Below, one piece after another: positions 26,019 to 35,055 of a DNA stretch of 42,019 nt; the first letter of the stretch is position 1, and each line of letters opens with the position of its first letter. Below the pieces are notes generated by a model that saw only the letters and a list, made by a program, of their open reading frames with translations, had not been told where the DNA came from and did not search any database. Source of the stretch: Solibacteraceae bacterium. Lineage in GTDB: Bacteria; Acidobacteriota; Terriglobia; Bryobacterales; Bryobacteraceae. The stretch is taken from assembly GCA_021324015.1 (NCBI GenBank), contig JAJPJX010000182.1, positions 1 through 42,019 of the forward strand, in the 5' to 3' direction. The position numbers and the translations under genes are program-made.

Positions 26019-29000
26019 ATGGCGCAGATTGACACGCGAAACTTGAGCCTGATGATGTTCCCGCAGGATTGGTCGGGCACGGAGATCGTGGCAAACATCC
26101 TGCTGGTGCCTACCGGGGATCCGACGGTGCCGGTCGGCTCGGAGTTGCCGTTTGCGCAGGCGCAGCCGGTGCTCCGCGCGGCTTTTCTGCCGGGGTTCGC
26201 CACGCCGAGCTGGGGGGCGCCGCCGCCGGGTTCGGTGATCTATTCGGACCTGTATCATGTGATCCCGCCGAGCCCCGAAGAGCCGGGCCTGATCCAGCCG
26301 CCCTACAAGCAGGATATCTTTGCCGGGCTGGCGGAGCAGTTCACCCCGACCGTGCCCGCCAGGGCGGCCTCCGCGGGCGGGGTCAGGAAAGACCTCCCGC
26401 TCAGCTACCGGGCGGCGGCGGGATTCGGCACGCCGGACAGCACCCTCTTCGTCGCCGGCGACGGATACGGCTGCGACCTGCGGGGGACCAAGCCAAACAC
26501 CGTTCCGGTGACGCCCCGGAAAGCGGCATGGGGAGAGATCTTTTCGTACGCCTTGCGGCAGCCTCTGATCGCACAGGCGATCGGAATGAGCTACCTCGAC
26601 GTGCGTATTCCGCTGGATGCGAGCCAGGTGAGCGGGGGCGGATGGTTGTGGGTGGAGATCGACACCACGAATCCGGCCAACTGGTATGCCAGCCTGGTGA
26701 CGTCTTCCGCCGCCAAGCCCTATTATCAGCAGCCAGTGCGATCCTACGCGGCGCGGATTCCCGCGCTCACGAGTCCGCAGAGCTTGTTCGCCGCGGTTTT
26801 GTTTCCGGTATATCCGACTGTTCCGACCGCCACATCCCAGGTGGTCGATCCGTCGCAGTTCGAAGCCGATCTTTACGCCACGGGGTTCGCGCAGATCGTG
26901 CACGCGTACCAGCCCGTTTCGGCGGACGCCATCGTGGGGAACGACAACTCGCTGGTGCCCGGCACGGACGCGGGATTCCAGATCGGCTGGGACGACGAGC
27001 AGGTGACCCGGTGGTTGAACCGGCAGGTGCAGGCGGCCCAGGCGATGGCCGGAAACAATCCGGCGGACGAGTTTCCGTTAGGCGTGCAGGGCTACCGCGT
27101 GGATACCCGGGTCGTGGCCGACGGAACGGCTGATCCGGCGTCTCCTACACCGCCCTGGAATTCGCTGGTCACGGTGAGCGCCACCGTCAGCGCGGGTGAT
27201 TCGTTCACGGCCACCCAGACGGAAGAGCTATCCATCGAGCCGACCCCGGTATCCAACGGGGCATCCCCCAATTTCTGGCTGCCGCGGTATTTCGCGCACT
27301 GGCGGGGCAGGTCGCTGGTGGTCAGTGACAAATACGGCTACGCGTTCGGCACGGGCGGTCCGCAGACCCCGTATCCGCAGAATCCGGCGGCGCCGCAGTT
27401 CAGCGGATCGCTGAGCGAGGTTCTGAACGCCGGCCTGCGTTACGGCCAGTGGTATCAGTTCCGGGCGCGTCTGTCGGATCTGACCGGCGGAGGTCCCACG
27501 GCCGATGACTCCGACCCCGGGGCGGGCGTGTCGACGATTCAATTCCTACGGCACGTCCCGCCGAAAGCAGTGGGCGCGACGCTGGATCAGCCAACCGCTC
27601 CCACGACCATCCAGGTGAGCCGGCCGCGGCTGAACTATCCGGAGATGGTCTTCGCCGGCGCGGCGGACGACACGGACCTGGACAACTTCCTGGCAGCCGT
27701 GCAGGCGGTTACCGGAACGCCGCCCATTCCGGCGTCTGCGTACCCTTCGGTGTCGGTGCCGGATCCCGACGTGGTCACCCTGGAGATCATCGTGGAAGCG
27801 CAGGCGCCCAAGCACGATACGGGCAATCCGGCCTCGATGCAGGATATGCACTCCCCGCCCCAGAAAGGCGACCTGGACGGAACCTTCCGCGTAGTGTACC
27901 GGCAGCAGGTGCCGTTTACCGGCGACTCGGTCACGCTGACCATCGACCCGCAGGCGATCCCGGATATCGTGCCGTGGACGCCGCCGGGGCCTCCTTCGAC
28001 AACCATCGTGGTGCCTGCCGGGCGCAATCTGCGGGTCCGGCTGCGCGGCCTGGGCAGCGGAGATCCCGGATATTGGGGTAGCACGCTGGCCGCCACCGGC
28101 CTGGCAACGGACCTGCAAGTACGCTACGAGGTTCCCACCGAGACCGGTGTGATCGCGGACGCCGCGGATCCCGCGAAGCTCCCGATGCAGTTGCAGGCCT
28201 TCTACCTGCGCGAAGATCCGGCCGCGCCGCAGCAAGCCGTGGTCGCGAGCGGTGTGAACTCGGCGCTCCAGAACAGCAGTCTGGGAGGGGACGTTGCCGC
28301 CGGGCTGCAAAGCGCCCTGGCTCTGGCGTTCCAATCCACCGTGCCGACGCCCATTCAAAACCTGGCGCAGGCGCTGGATCTGCCGGTGAATGGGCTGACG
28401 CTGAGTGCGCCTCCCGGACAGCGCGTGCTGTTCGGCGCCCAGAGCACACTGCGGTGCTCGATTACGCAGGACGGCTCCTCGATCACGTTCTCCTCGCACA
28501 AAGATTTGATCAACCACTGGATTGTGGCCATCCGGCTGACCCTGGCACGCGACTGGACATGGTCCGGCTTGGCCCAGAATGGATCCCAACAGGTCGGATT
28601 CCTGTTCCGCGGCGCCGCGAGCGTGGAACCGGCGAAGCTGCCAAAGCCGCTGGAGATCGGGCGGATGCAGCTACCCGGGGTGGTGGCGGCGATCTCGACG
28701 CAGGAGCCCGTGAATCGCGATCAGACGGAGCTGATCTTTTTCGCCACGGTGGATTCGAACCTGGTGGATGCCCACGGGTTTCCGGGGGTGACCAACACGG
28801 CGTGGAGCCTCTCGGCCACCTTCACGGGGGCGCCCACCACCGAGGTGGAACTGTGGAGCAGCACCGGCGATCTGCAACTCCCAATCACCATGCCGCCCCG
28901 GCAGACGCCCAAGCTGGTTTCCGCCGGGCTGGCCGAAAGCCCTTACGTCGCGGATGCGAAGTATGCCTCCACGGAGCAGCGCGAGCGATCCTTGTGGCTG

Positions 29001-29942
29001 GAATTCGACGCGACGCCGGCCGATCCGAACGACGAATACTACGTGCGCATTTTGGGGTACGGCCCCGATCCTGTTCTGGTCAGCTATCCCAGCGACCTGC
29101 CGGCGCAGACCGAGCCCGCGCTCCCGATCGACCCGGAGTGGATCCGCATGATTGCGGCGGGGGATTCGAACGACGATGCAGGCGTGGGGGCCATGACGCA
29201 ACTTAATGGCGCGACCGCGCCGGTGGACGCTACCGGGCGGCCGGTGCATTACAGCGTGCCTTTGCCGGAAACGGTTTCGCCCACGGACCTGGAGCTGTTC
29301 GGGTTCTGGACCATCGAACTGCGGGTGGGGCACACGCTCTGGTCCACGGCGCAGGCACGCTATGGACGGGCGCTGCGGGTTTCCGGAGTGCAGTTCCCGC
29401 CGCCGCCGCTGACGGTGAACGTAGACCGGCAGCCGGTGCCGCCCCCGCCCGCCCCCGCGGAGCTCTCCATTGTGGCGATGGCGGACCTGGCGCAAACCGT
29501 TTACAACGGCGCTTCTCTGACTTTCCCCTCGCGTCCGCAGACTGAAATCTGGTACCTGCTGTACGCGCAGGTCCAGCGGGTGGACGGCCAGGCGTGGCGG
29601 AACATCCTGCTGGCACGGACCCCGGGCAGGCAGATCCCCACCCCGGCGGGCATCCTGTTACCCGGATCCGGGCAGCAGAGCGCGATACCGGTGTATGGGG
29701 TGTTTGCGGAGAAAGCGGTCGAAGCGCTGCTGAAGCAATTGGGGCTTCCGCGAAACACGCCGCTCAGCGTGCTGGCGGTGGAACTCTTCAATCGCGAAGC
29801 GAACGTGGTTCCGCCTCAGATCGGACCGGCCGCGGCGGTGCCCGAGGCGGCCGCCGTTCAGCCGGACCCGTTAGGGGTGGACCTAGGCGCCCGGCGCGTG
29901 CTGCGCGTGTCGCCGCTGACGGCGGTGCGCGCCGTGTGCTGA
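26019..29942 (+). CDS. Giant beta-rich protein of unknown function (second of pair)
   Basis: 1307 aa from ATG 26019, which has AGGAG (26008-26012) at 6 bases; the frame is open further upstream inside the first giant gene but has no start signals there. No signal peptide or clear membrane helix. Visible blocks: NLSLMMFPQDWSGTEIVANI (7-26), DAGFQIGWDDEQVTRWLNRQ (about 322-341), FWLPRYFAHWRGRSLVV (about 419-435), LRYGQWYQFRARLSDLTGGG (about 473-492), a long Pro/Thr/Gly strand-rich middle with fibronectin-like character, and a C-terminus GARRVLRVSPLTAVRAVC that ends in cysteine. I know of no assigned function. Tight spacing and shared composition argue that it acts with the first giant protein. 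Confidence 0.8.
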   Translation: MAQIDTRNLSLMMFPQDWSGTEIVANILLVPTGDPTVPVGSELPFAQAQPVLRAAFLPGFATPSWGAPPPGSVIYSDLYHVIPPSPEEPGLIQPPYKQDIFAGLAEQFTPTVPARAASAGGVRKDLPLSYRAAAGFGTPDSTLFVAGDGYGCDLRGTKPNTVPVTPRKAAWGEIFSYALRQPLIAQAIGMSYLDVRIPLDASQVSGGGWLWVEIDTTNPANWYASLVTSSAAKPYYQQPVRSYAARIPALTSPQSLFAAVLFPVYPTVPTATSQVVDPSQFEADLYATGFAQIVHAYQPVSADAIVGNDNSLVPGTDAGFQIGWDDEQVTRWLNRQVQAAQAMAGNNPADEFPLGVQGYRVDTRVVADGTADPASPTPPWNSLVTVSATVSAGDSFTATQTEELSIEPTPVSNGASPNFWLPRYFAHWRGRSLVVSDKYGYAFGTGGPQTPYPQNPAAPQFSGSLSEVLNAGLRYGQWYQFRARLSDLTGGGPTADDSDPGAGVSTIQFLRHVPPKAVGATLDQPTAPTTIQVSRPRLNYPEMVFAGAADDTDLDNFLAAVQAVTGTPPIPASAYPSVSVPDPDVVTLEIIVEAQAPKHDTGNPASMQDMHSPPQKGDLDGTFRVVYRQQVPFTGDSVTLTIDPQAIPDIVPWTPPGPPSTTIVVPAGRNLRVRLRGLGSGDPGYWGSTLAATGLATDLQVRYEVPTETGVIADAADPAKLPMQLQAFYLREDPAAPQQAVVASGVNSALQNSSLGGDVAAGLQSALALAFQSTVPTPIQNLAQALDLPVNGLTLSAPPGQRVLFGAQSTLRCSITQDGSSITFSSHKDLINHWIVAIRLTLARDWTWSGLAQNGSQQVGFLFRGAASVEPAKLPKPLEIGRMQLPGVVAAISTQEPVNRDQTELIFFATVDSNLVDAHGFPGVTNTAWSLSATFTGAPTTEVELWSSTGDLQLPITMPPRQTPKLVSAGLAESPYVADAKYASTEQRERSLWLEFDATPADPNDEYYVRILGYGPDPVLVSYPSDLPAQTEPALPIDPEWIRMIAAGDSNDDAGVGAMTQLNGATAPVDATGRPVHYSVPLPETVSPTDLELFGFWTIELRVGHTLWSTAQARYGRALRVSGVQFPPPPLTVNVDRQPVPPPPAPAELSIVAMADLAQTVYNGASLTFPSRPQTEIWYLLYAQVQRVDGQAWRNILLARTPGRQIPTPAGILLPGSGQQSAIPVYGVFAEKAVEALLKQLGLPRNTPLSVLAVELFNREANVVPPQIGPAAAVPEAAAVQPDPLGVDLGARRVLRVSPLTAVRAVC

Positions 29943-29978
29943 AAAGGGCCGCCCATTACTACCGCCGGAGCGATCCTT

Positions 29979-30000
29979 TACAATGGTCTGCCTGGGGAGG
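29979..30000 (+). promoter_or_regulatory. Possible -10 and strong ribosome binding site of the PaiB-like gene
   Basis: TACAAT (29979-29984) matches a -10 in five of six positions; the -35 at 17 bp (TTACTA, 29956-29961) is weak. GGGGAGG (29994-30000) is a strong Shine-Dalgarno 6 bases before ATG 30007. This would uncouple the PaiB-like gene from the giant pair. Confidence 0.4.
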
Positions 30001-30006
30001 TGGATC

Positions 30007-30726
30007 ATGAAGCGTCGCGATCTGGTGGCCGGCTTGGCCGCTGCGGGCGTGGCTGCCGCCGCGGAATCGTCTGGGGAGGGGTCGCTGTACATTCCGCGGA
30101 ATCACCGCGTCGAGGACCGCGCGCTGCTCCATGACTTCATGGACGAGTTCGCCTTTGCCGACCTGGTGACCGGTGTCCCGGAGATCGAGATCACGCATAT
30201 CCCGGTGCTCTTGGACCGCAGCGCCGGCAGGTACGGCACGTTGTTCGGCCACATCTCCCGGCAGAATCCGCAGGGCCGCGCCTTCGACGGGCAGCATGCG
30301 GCGGTGATCGTGTTTCGCGGGCCGCACTCTTACATCTCCCCATCCTGGTATGCCAAGGCGGAAGCCGTGCCCACCTGGAACTTCGCCGTCGTGCACGCGA
30401 GCGGAAGGCTCCAAGGCATCACGGACACCGAGGAGCTGCACCACTTGCTGAGCAAGCTGGTCCGGAAGTTCGAGAATGGCGATCCCCCGGCCTATGACCT
30501 CAACAAACTGCCGGAGAGCTACCTGCACGGCATGATCGGCGGGATCATCGGCTTCCGGATGGAGATTGAGCGGCTCGAGGGCAAGTTCAAGCTCGGGCAG
30601 GAGCGCAGCGAGGCAGACCGGGAAGGTATTCTGCGGAACCTGCGCGCCGCGCGGCCGGGACGCTCGCTCTACGATCTGACGGCCAGCTATTACGCGCGGG
30701 TGCGGGACGAGGCGCCGGGGCGCTGA
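30007..30726 (+). CDS. PaiB-type FMN-binding protein with Tat-like leader
   Basis: 239 aa. From residue 27 on it follows the PaiB/FMN_bind_2 family: YIPRNHRVED, the ITHIPVLLDR strand, LFGHISRQNPQ, VIVFRGPHSYISPSWY, VPTWNFAVVHASGRLQ, and a C-terminal helix with GMIGGIIGFRMEIERLEGK. Members are small FMN-binding split-barrel proteins, annotated as transcriptional regulators (PaiB) but often acting as flavin-dependent enzymes. Here the domain is preceded by MKRRDLVAGLAAAGVAAAAE, a twin-arginine-like signal, which would send it to the periplasm and argues against a DNA-binding role. The ribosome binding site fits the Tat-bearing start. The Kelch gene begins 4 bases after the stop. Confidence 0.88.
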   Translation: MKRRDLVAGLAAAGVAAAAESSGEGSLYIPRNHRVEDRALLHDFMDEFAFADLVTGVPEIEITHIPVLLDRSAGRYGTLFGHISRQNPQGRAFDGQHAAVIVFRGPHSYISPSWYAKAEAVPTWNFAVVHASGRLQGITDTEELHHLLSKLVRKFENGDPPAYDLNKLPESYLHGMIGGIIGFRMEIERLEGKFKLGQERSEADREGILRNLRAARPGRSLYDLTASYYARVRDEAPGR

Positions 30727-30730
30727 GCGG

Positions 30731-31756
30731 ATGGGCGGTCCTCCGGTCAAACGTTGGCTGGCCGTGTCGCTCGCGAGTGCGGCTGCCTGCCTGGCGCAGT
30801 CTTCACCGAAGAAGGCGCCGGCGTATCAATGGACCCGAGTCACGGAGGAAGCCGCGTTCGCGCCGCGGGACGGCGCGGGCGCTGTGGTGTTCCGGAACCG
30901 GATGTGGTTTCTGGGAGGATGGAATCCCCGCGACAAGGTCCACTTTCCGAAGATCTGTAATAGCGAAGTGTGGTCCTCGGCCGACGGTCTGGACTGGAAG
31001 CTGGAAAATCCCGGTGCTCCGTGGGAAGGACGCCACACCGCGGGTTACGTGGTGCACCGGGGAAAGATCTGGATCGTTGGCGGCGACCCGATTCAAGGCC
31101 ACTACCAGGATGAGGTCTGGAACAGCGCGGACGGCATCCACTGGGAGCGGGCCGCCGCGGCCGTGCCGTGGGGCCCGCGGGTGCTCCATTACACGGTCGC
31201 GTTTGACGGCAGAATCTGGGTGATTGGAGGACAGACGCTGCCGCAGTTCGCGCCGGCGAAGGAAATCTTCTACAGCGACGTCTGGAGTTCGGCGGACGGC
31301 GTGGCGTGGACAAAAATGGCGGATCAACTGCCCTGGGGCCCGCGCGGCATGATCGGCGGCAGCGTGGTTTTCCAGAATCGCATCTGGATCCTCGGCGGCG
31401 GCACCTACGACACAGCCGGGCATCCGCGCCGCACCTATTACAACGACGTCTGGAGTTCGGCGGACGGTGTTCACTGGAAGCAACACACGGCCGCGGCGCC
31501 CTGGAAGCCCCGCCAGTATCACAACGTGGCCGTGTTCGACGGCCGCATGTGGGTGCTGGAAGGGTACAACGGCGACGGGGGAAACCGAAAAGATGTCTGG
31601 TATTCCTCCGACGGTGTGAACTGGACCGAACTGCCGGGGACGCCTTGGGCTCCCCGTCATGCGGCCAGTGTCTTCGTGCACGACAATGCGTTGTGGGTGG
31701 TCGCGGGCAACAACATGACTCCGGACGTCTGGAAGCTCACCGCAGCCCAGCGTTGA
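30731..31756 (+). CDS. Secreted six-bladed Kelch-type beta-propeller
   Basis: 341 aa with a signal peptide (cleavage near AACLAQ, about residue 23). Five repeats of about 50 residues each carry a [DE]VW[SNY]SxDGxxW turn followed by PWxPRxxH or a variant, and then a GRIWVIGG-type strand pair. The first strand (YQWTRVTEEAAFAPRD) and the last (DVWKLTAAQR) can close a sixth blade in the usual velcro manner. Two repeats share a nearly identical stretch of DNA (near 31279 and 31446), a sign of recent repeat duplication or conversion. Propellers of this kind bind proteins or sugars; no catalytic residues are evident. It is probably co-transcribed with the PaiB-like gene. Confidence 0.88.
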   Translation: MGGPPVKRWLAVSLASAAACLAQSSPKKAPAYQWTRVTEEAAFAPRDGAGAVVFRNRMWFLGGWNPRDKVHFPKICNSEVWSSADGLDWKLENPGAPWEGRHTAGYVVHRGKIWIVGGDPIQGHYQDEVWNSADGIHWERAAAAVPWGPRVLHYTVAFDGRIWVIGGQTLPQFAPAKEIFYSDVWSSADGVAWTKMADQLPWGPRGMIGGSVVFQNRIWILGGGTYDTAGHPRRTYYNDVWSSADGVHWKQHTAAAPWKPRQYHNVAVFDGRMWVLEGYNGDGGNRKDVWYSSDGVNWTELPGTPWAPRHAASVFVHDNALWVVAGNNMTPDVWKLTAAQR

Positions 31757-31857
31757 ATTCCTCGACAGTACCTTTCAGAAAAAAAGGTGCTAGATTCCTG
31801 TCACCATATCTTTTGGGGTGTATCTCTTCCCGCGAGTTCCAAATTCGGAGGCTTGCC

Positions 31858-33798
31858 TTGAATTTTCGAGGGTGTCGAAATGCGGTCGTGCTGGTTGTCC
31901 TGGGGGCGGGGATCCCCGCTGGGGCAGCTCCCATCCAGCACTGGACCATTATTGGGTGGAACAACCTGGGGATGCATTGCATGGACGCGGACTATTCCGT
32001 GTTTGCCATCTTGCCTCCCTTCAACGAAGTACACGTGCAACTGATCGATGCGACGGGGCATTTGGTGACCAGCCCGCCGGCGGGCGGAAAGGTGGTGTAC
32101 CAGGGGGTGGCGGACCCTAGCGGGTCCATCAACACGACGTCGTTTGCGAAAACTAACTTCTGGCAATATGCGGGGGCGTTGGTCGGCTCGAACCTGGCGC
32201 CCGACATGGGGGTAGCTGGGTACGCCATGCCGGGCACGGCGAACACGCCGCAGAACATGGGCTTCGATACGACCAACAAGTGGTTCGTCGGGCTGGGGGT
32301 GCCGATTACGCCCAAGGACGACGCGGGCAAAACGAATTACTACCCGATGATGCGCGTGGCGTACTACGACTCGACCGGGACGCTGCAGGCGCAGTCGAAC
32401 ATCGTGCTGCCGGTTTCCGACGAGATGAACTGCATCGCCTGCCACGCCTCGGGATCGCAGCCGGCGGCGATGCCTCCGAGCGGGTGGGTCTACAATTCGG
32501 ACCCGGTGAAGGATTACCGGTTGAATGTGCTACTGCTGCACGACGCGAAACAGCCGAACCCGACAATGTATCAGACCTACCTGGCGCAGGCGGGCTACAG
32601 CACGGCGGGCCTATATCCGACGGCGACCGGCGGAACGCCCATTCTGTGCGACCGCTGCCATCTTTCGAACGCCGTGGCGGGCCTGGGCATTCCGGGCATT
32701 GCGGGAATCCCACAGCTCACTACGTCGATGCACTCGATGCATGCCGGCGTGACCGACCCTGTGACCGGGCTGACGCTGGACAATCTGAACAACCGCAACG
32801 CCTGCTACACGTGCCACCCTGGTTCCACCACGCGCTGCCTGCGCGGGGCGATGGGGAACGCGGTGGCGGCGGACGGCACCATGGCGATGCAGTGCCAGAG
32901 CTGCCACGGGAACATGAGCGCGGTAGGGGGCAGCCGGGACGGCTGGCTCAGCGAGCCGAACTGCCAGGCCTGCCATACCGGCACCGCCATCCAGAACAGC
33001 GGGCAGATCCGCTTCACCAACGCCTTCGATCAGCCGGGGCACCTGCGCCAACCGGCCAACACGATCTTCGCCACCACGCCGAACGTGCCTTCGCAGGGAT
33101 ACTCGCTGTACCGGTTTTCCACGGGCCACGGCGGCTTGCAGTGCGAAGCCTGCCACGGCGCGACGCATGCCGAGTACATCAGCTCGCAGTTGAACGACAA
33201 CCTGCAAAGCCAGACCATGCAAGGGCACGCCGGCGTGCTGGTGGACTGCACGGCCTGCCACGCGACCGCGCCGAGCACGGTGAACGGCGGCCCGCACGGC
33301 ATGCACCCAGTGGGGCAGGCGTGGGTCAACGCGCATCCCGACGCCGTCGAGACCACGGGGACGGGTGGGTGCCAGAACTGCCACGGCGGGGACTACAAGG
33401 GCACGGTGCTTTCCTATGCGCAAGGCAACCGCGTGCTCTCCACGCCGTTCGGCACCAAGGCGTTCTGGCAGGGGTTCCAGATCAGTTGTTACGCCTGCCA
33501 CAACGGCCCGCGCAACGACTCAACGAGCCCCTATCGGCAGCCTTCGGTGAGCAACGTGATGCTGCTCACCACCATCAACCACACGGTCTCCACCACGCTG
33601 GCCGGGACGGATCCGCGGAAGCTGGCGCTGGCGTTCCGGATCGTCTCGCAGCCGGCCAACGGAACGGTGGCGCTCAACGGAACCGCCGCCACGTACTTCC
33701 CGGCCACGGGGTTCCAGGGCACGGATACGTTCACCTACGCCGCATGGAACGGGTATGTGAACTCCAACTTGGGGAAGGTCACCGTCAGCGTGCACTAA
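31858..33798 (+). CDS. Nine-haem c-type cytochrome with C-terminal Ig-like domain
   Basis: 646 aa from TTG 31858, which has GGAGG (31847-31851) at 6 bases and leads straight into a signal peptide (about residues 1-24, ending AGAAP). Upstream in-frame sequence is inside the Kelch gene. A conserved front domain reads WNNLGMHCMDADYSVFAILP. Nine CxxCH haem sites follow, at residues 192, 264, 316, 346, 369, 429, 464, 505 and 544. The last 75 residues resemble a bacterial Ig/cadherin-like domain (PANGTVALNGTAATYFP, GTDTFTYAAWNGYV). It should be a periplasmic or surface electron-transfer protein. The terminal reductase or partner is not in the window. Its stop is 9 bases from that of the convergent enolase gene. 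Confidence 0.9.
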   Translation: MNFRGCRNAVVLVVLGAGIPAGAAPIQHWTIIGWNNLGMHCMDADYSVFAILPPFNEVHVQLIDATGHLVTSPPAGGKVVYQGVADPSGSINTTSFAKTNFWQYAGALVGSNLAPDMGVAGYAMPGTANTPQNMGFDTTNKWFVGLGVPITPKDDAGKTNYYPMMRVAYYDSTGTLQAQSNIVLPVSDEMNCIACHASGSQPAAMPPSGWVYNSDPVKDYRLNVLLLHDAKQPNPTMYQTYLAQAGYSTAGLYPTATGGTPILCDRCHLSNAVAGLGIPGIAGIPQLTTSMHSMHAGVTDPVTGLTLDNLNNRNACYTCHPGSTTRCLRGAMGNAVAADGTMAMQCQSCHGNMSAVGGSRDGWLSEPNCQACHTGTAIQNSGQIRFTNAFDQPGHLRQPANTIFATTPNVPSQGYSLYRFSTGHGGLQCEACHGATHAEYISSQLNDNLQSQTMQGHAGVLVDCTACHATAPSTVNGGPHGMHPVGQAWVNAHPDAVETTGTGGCQNCHGGDYKGTVLSYAQGNRVLSTPFGTKAFWQGFQISCYACHNGPRNDSTSPYRQPSVSNVMLLTTINHTVSTTLAGTDPRKLALAFRIVSQPANGTVALNGTAATYFPATGFQGTDTFTYAAWNGYVNSNLGKVTVSVH

Positions 33799-33807
33799 GG
33801 CGCCGGC

Positions 33808-35055
33808 CTACTCGAAAAACGGTTCGCCGGGTTTGCGGTACTTGTAGACCTGGTCGAGATCCAGTTCGATCCCGAGCCCGGGCCGATCCGGCACGCGGAT
33901 CCGGCCGTTTTGGATCATGGGCTCTTCGGCGTCCCGGATGAGGTCCTGGAAGAATGGCACGCTGGCGGCGTGCCATTCCAGGGCCAGCAGGTTAGGCATG
34001 GCGGCCGCGAGGTGCGCGCCGGCCATAGTGCCGAGCGGGCCGCTGATGTTGTGCCAGGTCAGGTTGACATAGTGCATGTCGGCCAGGTCGGCAAGCTTGC
34101 GGCCGTCCCAAAGCCCGATTTTTTGCACGTCGGGGGCCAGCACGCGCAGGCCGCCTTCGAGGATCAGGCGCTCGAAGTCCACGCGGAAGTAATGGTTCTC
34201 GCCGGTGGCCAGGGGCGTGCGCGTGGCGCGCTGCACGGCGCCGAGCGCGCGGATATTTTCGGGCGGCACGGGATCTTCGAGCCACAGCAGGTGGTAAGGT
34301 TCCAGGGCGCGCGCCAGGTCGATGGCAGCCTGCACGCCGTAATTCCAGTGACAATCGATGGCCAGGCCGATCTCGCCGCCGACGGCCTGGCGCGTGGCGG
34401 CCACCAGGGCGGCCATGTGCTCGATCTCGGGATGGCTCAGGCCGCGGTTGTACTCGTCGGTCTCGTAGGGGGTGGGCACGTCCACGTCGAACTTGAGGAT
34501 GCGGAAGCCGCGCGCGGCCATCCCGCGGGCGCGCCGGGCGTAGGCCTCGGGCGTCAGGGCATCCGGGGTGGAGGCGTCCCAGCCGTGATGCTTGAGGCTG
34601 ACCACGCTTTTGCGGTCCTCACTGCCGGCGCCGCGCATCCACTGGGGCACGCGGGGGACCAGCAGCGGGGTAATGCTTTCCAGCGCGTCGCCGGCGTGGC
34701 AATCGGCGTACACCGGCACGGTGTCGCGATATCTGCCGCCCAGGATCTGCCAGACGGGCATGCGGACTTTCTTGCCGAGCAGATCGAGCAGAGCGCCTTC
34801 GATGCCGTGGATGGCGTGGTAGGCCAGGCCCGGCGAAGCGTGCACCACGCTGCCTTTGAGGCGGCGCAGAACGCGGTCGATGGAGGTGGGATCCTCACCC
34901 ACCAGGATGGCGGCAAACTCGCGAGTGACGGCGGAGACGGCGGGACCCACGAAGGCTTCTCCGAAGCCGGTGATGGCCTCGTCGGTCTCCACTTTCACGA
35001 TGGTCCAGTCGAAATTGGACTCCATCACCGCGGTGGTGATATTCGTTATTTTCAT
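33808..35055 (-). CDS. Enolase-superfamily dehydratase (mandelate racemase-like)
   Basis: 415 aa, cytosolic, complete. It has a capping domain (about 1-120) and then a barrel with ILKFDVD (Lys188, a KxD in place of the usual KxK), metal ligands Asp234 (AIDCHWNY), Glu260 (WLEDPVPPEN) and Glu286 (TGENHYF), then Asp309 (APDVQKIG) and His335 (WHNISGP), the usual Asp/His general-acid/base pair of the mandelate racemase/glucarate dehydratase branch. A sugar-acid dehydratase is the likeliest role; the substrate cannot be read from sequence. Its start lies only 33 bases from the divergent epimerase gene, and the two may belong to one sugar catabolism locus. Confidence 0.9.
   Translation of the reverse strand: MKITNITTAVMESNFDWTIVKVETDEAITGFGEAFVGPAVSAVTREFAAILVGEDPTSIDRVLRRLKGSVVHASPGLAYHAIHGIEGALLDLLGKKVRMPVWQILGGRYRDTVPVYADCHAGDALESITPLLVPRVPQWMRGAGSEDRKSVVSLKHHGWDASTPDALTPEAYARRARGMAARGFRILKFDVDVPTPYETDEYNRGLSHPEIEHMAALVAATRQAVGGEIGLAIDCHWNYGVQAAIDLARALEPYHLLWLEDPVPPENIRALGAVQRATRTPLATGENHYFRVDFERLILEGGLRVLAPDVQKIGLWDGRKLADLADMHYVNLTWHNISGPLGTMAGAHLAAAMPNLLALEWHAASVPFFQDLIRDAEEPMIQNGRIRVPDRPGLGIELDLDQVYKYRKPGEPFFE

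Noticed and set aside
20992-29942. Giant pair as a secretion-system, tail-fibre or polyketide-type megasynthase
   Set aside because: No sheath, baseplate, carrier, condensation or ATPase motifs are visible in either protein and none of the usual partner genes is nearby.
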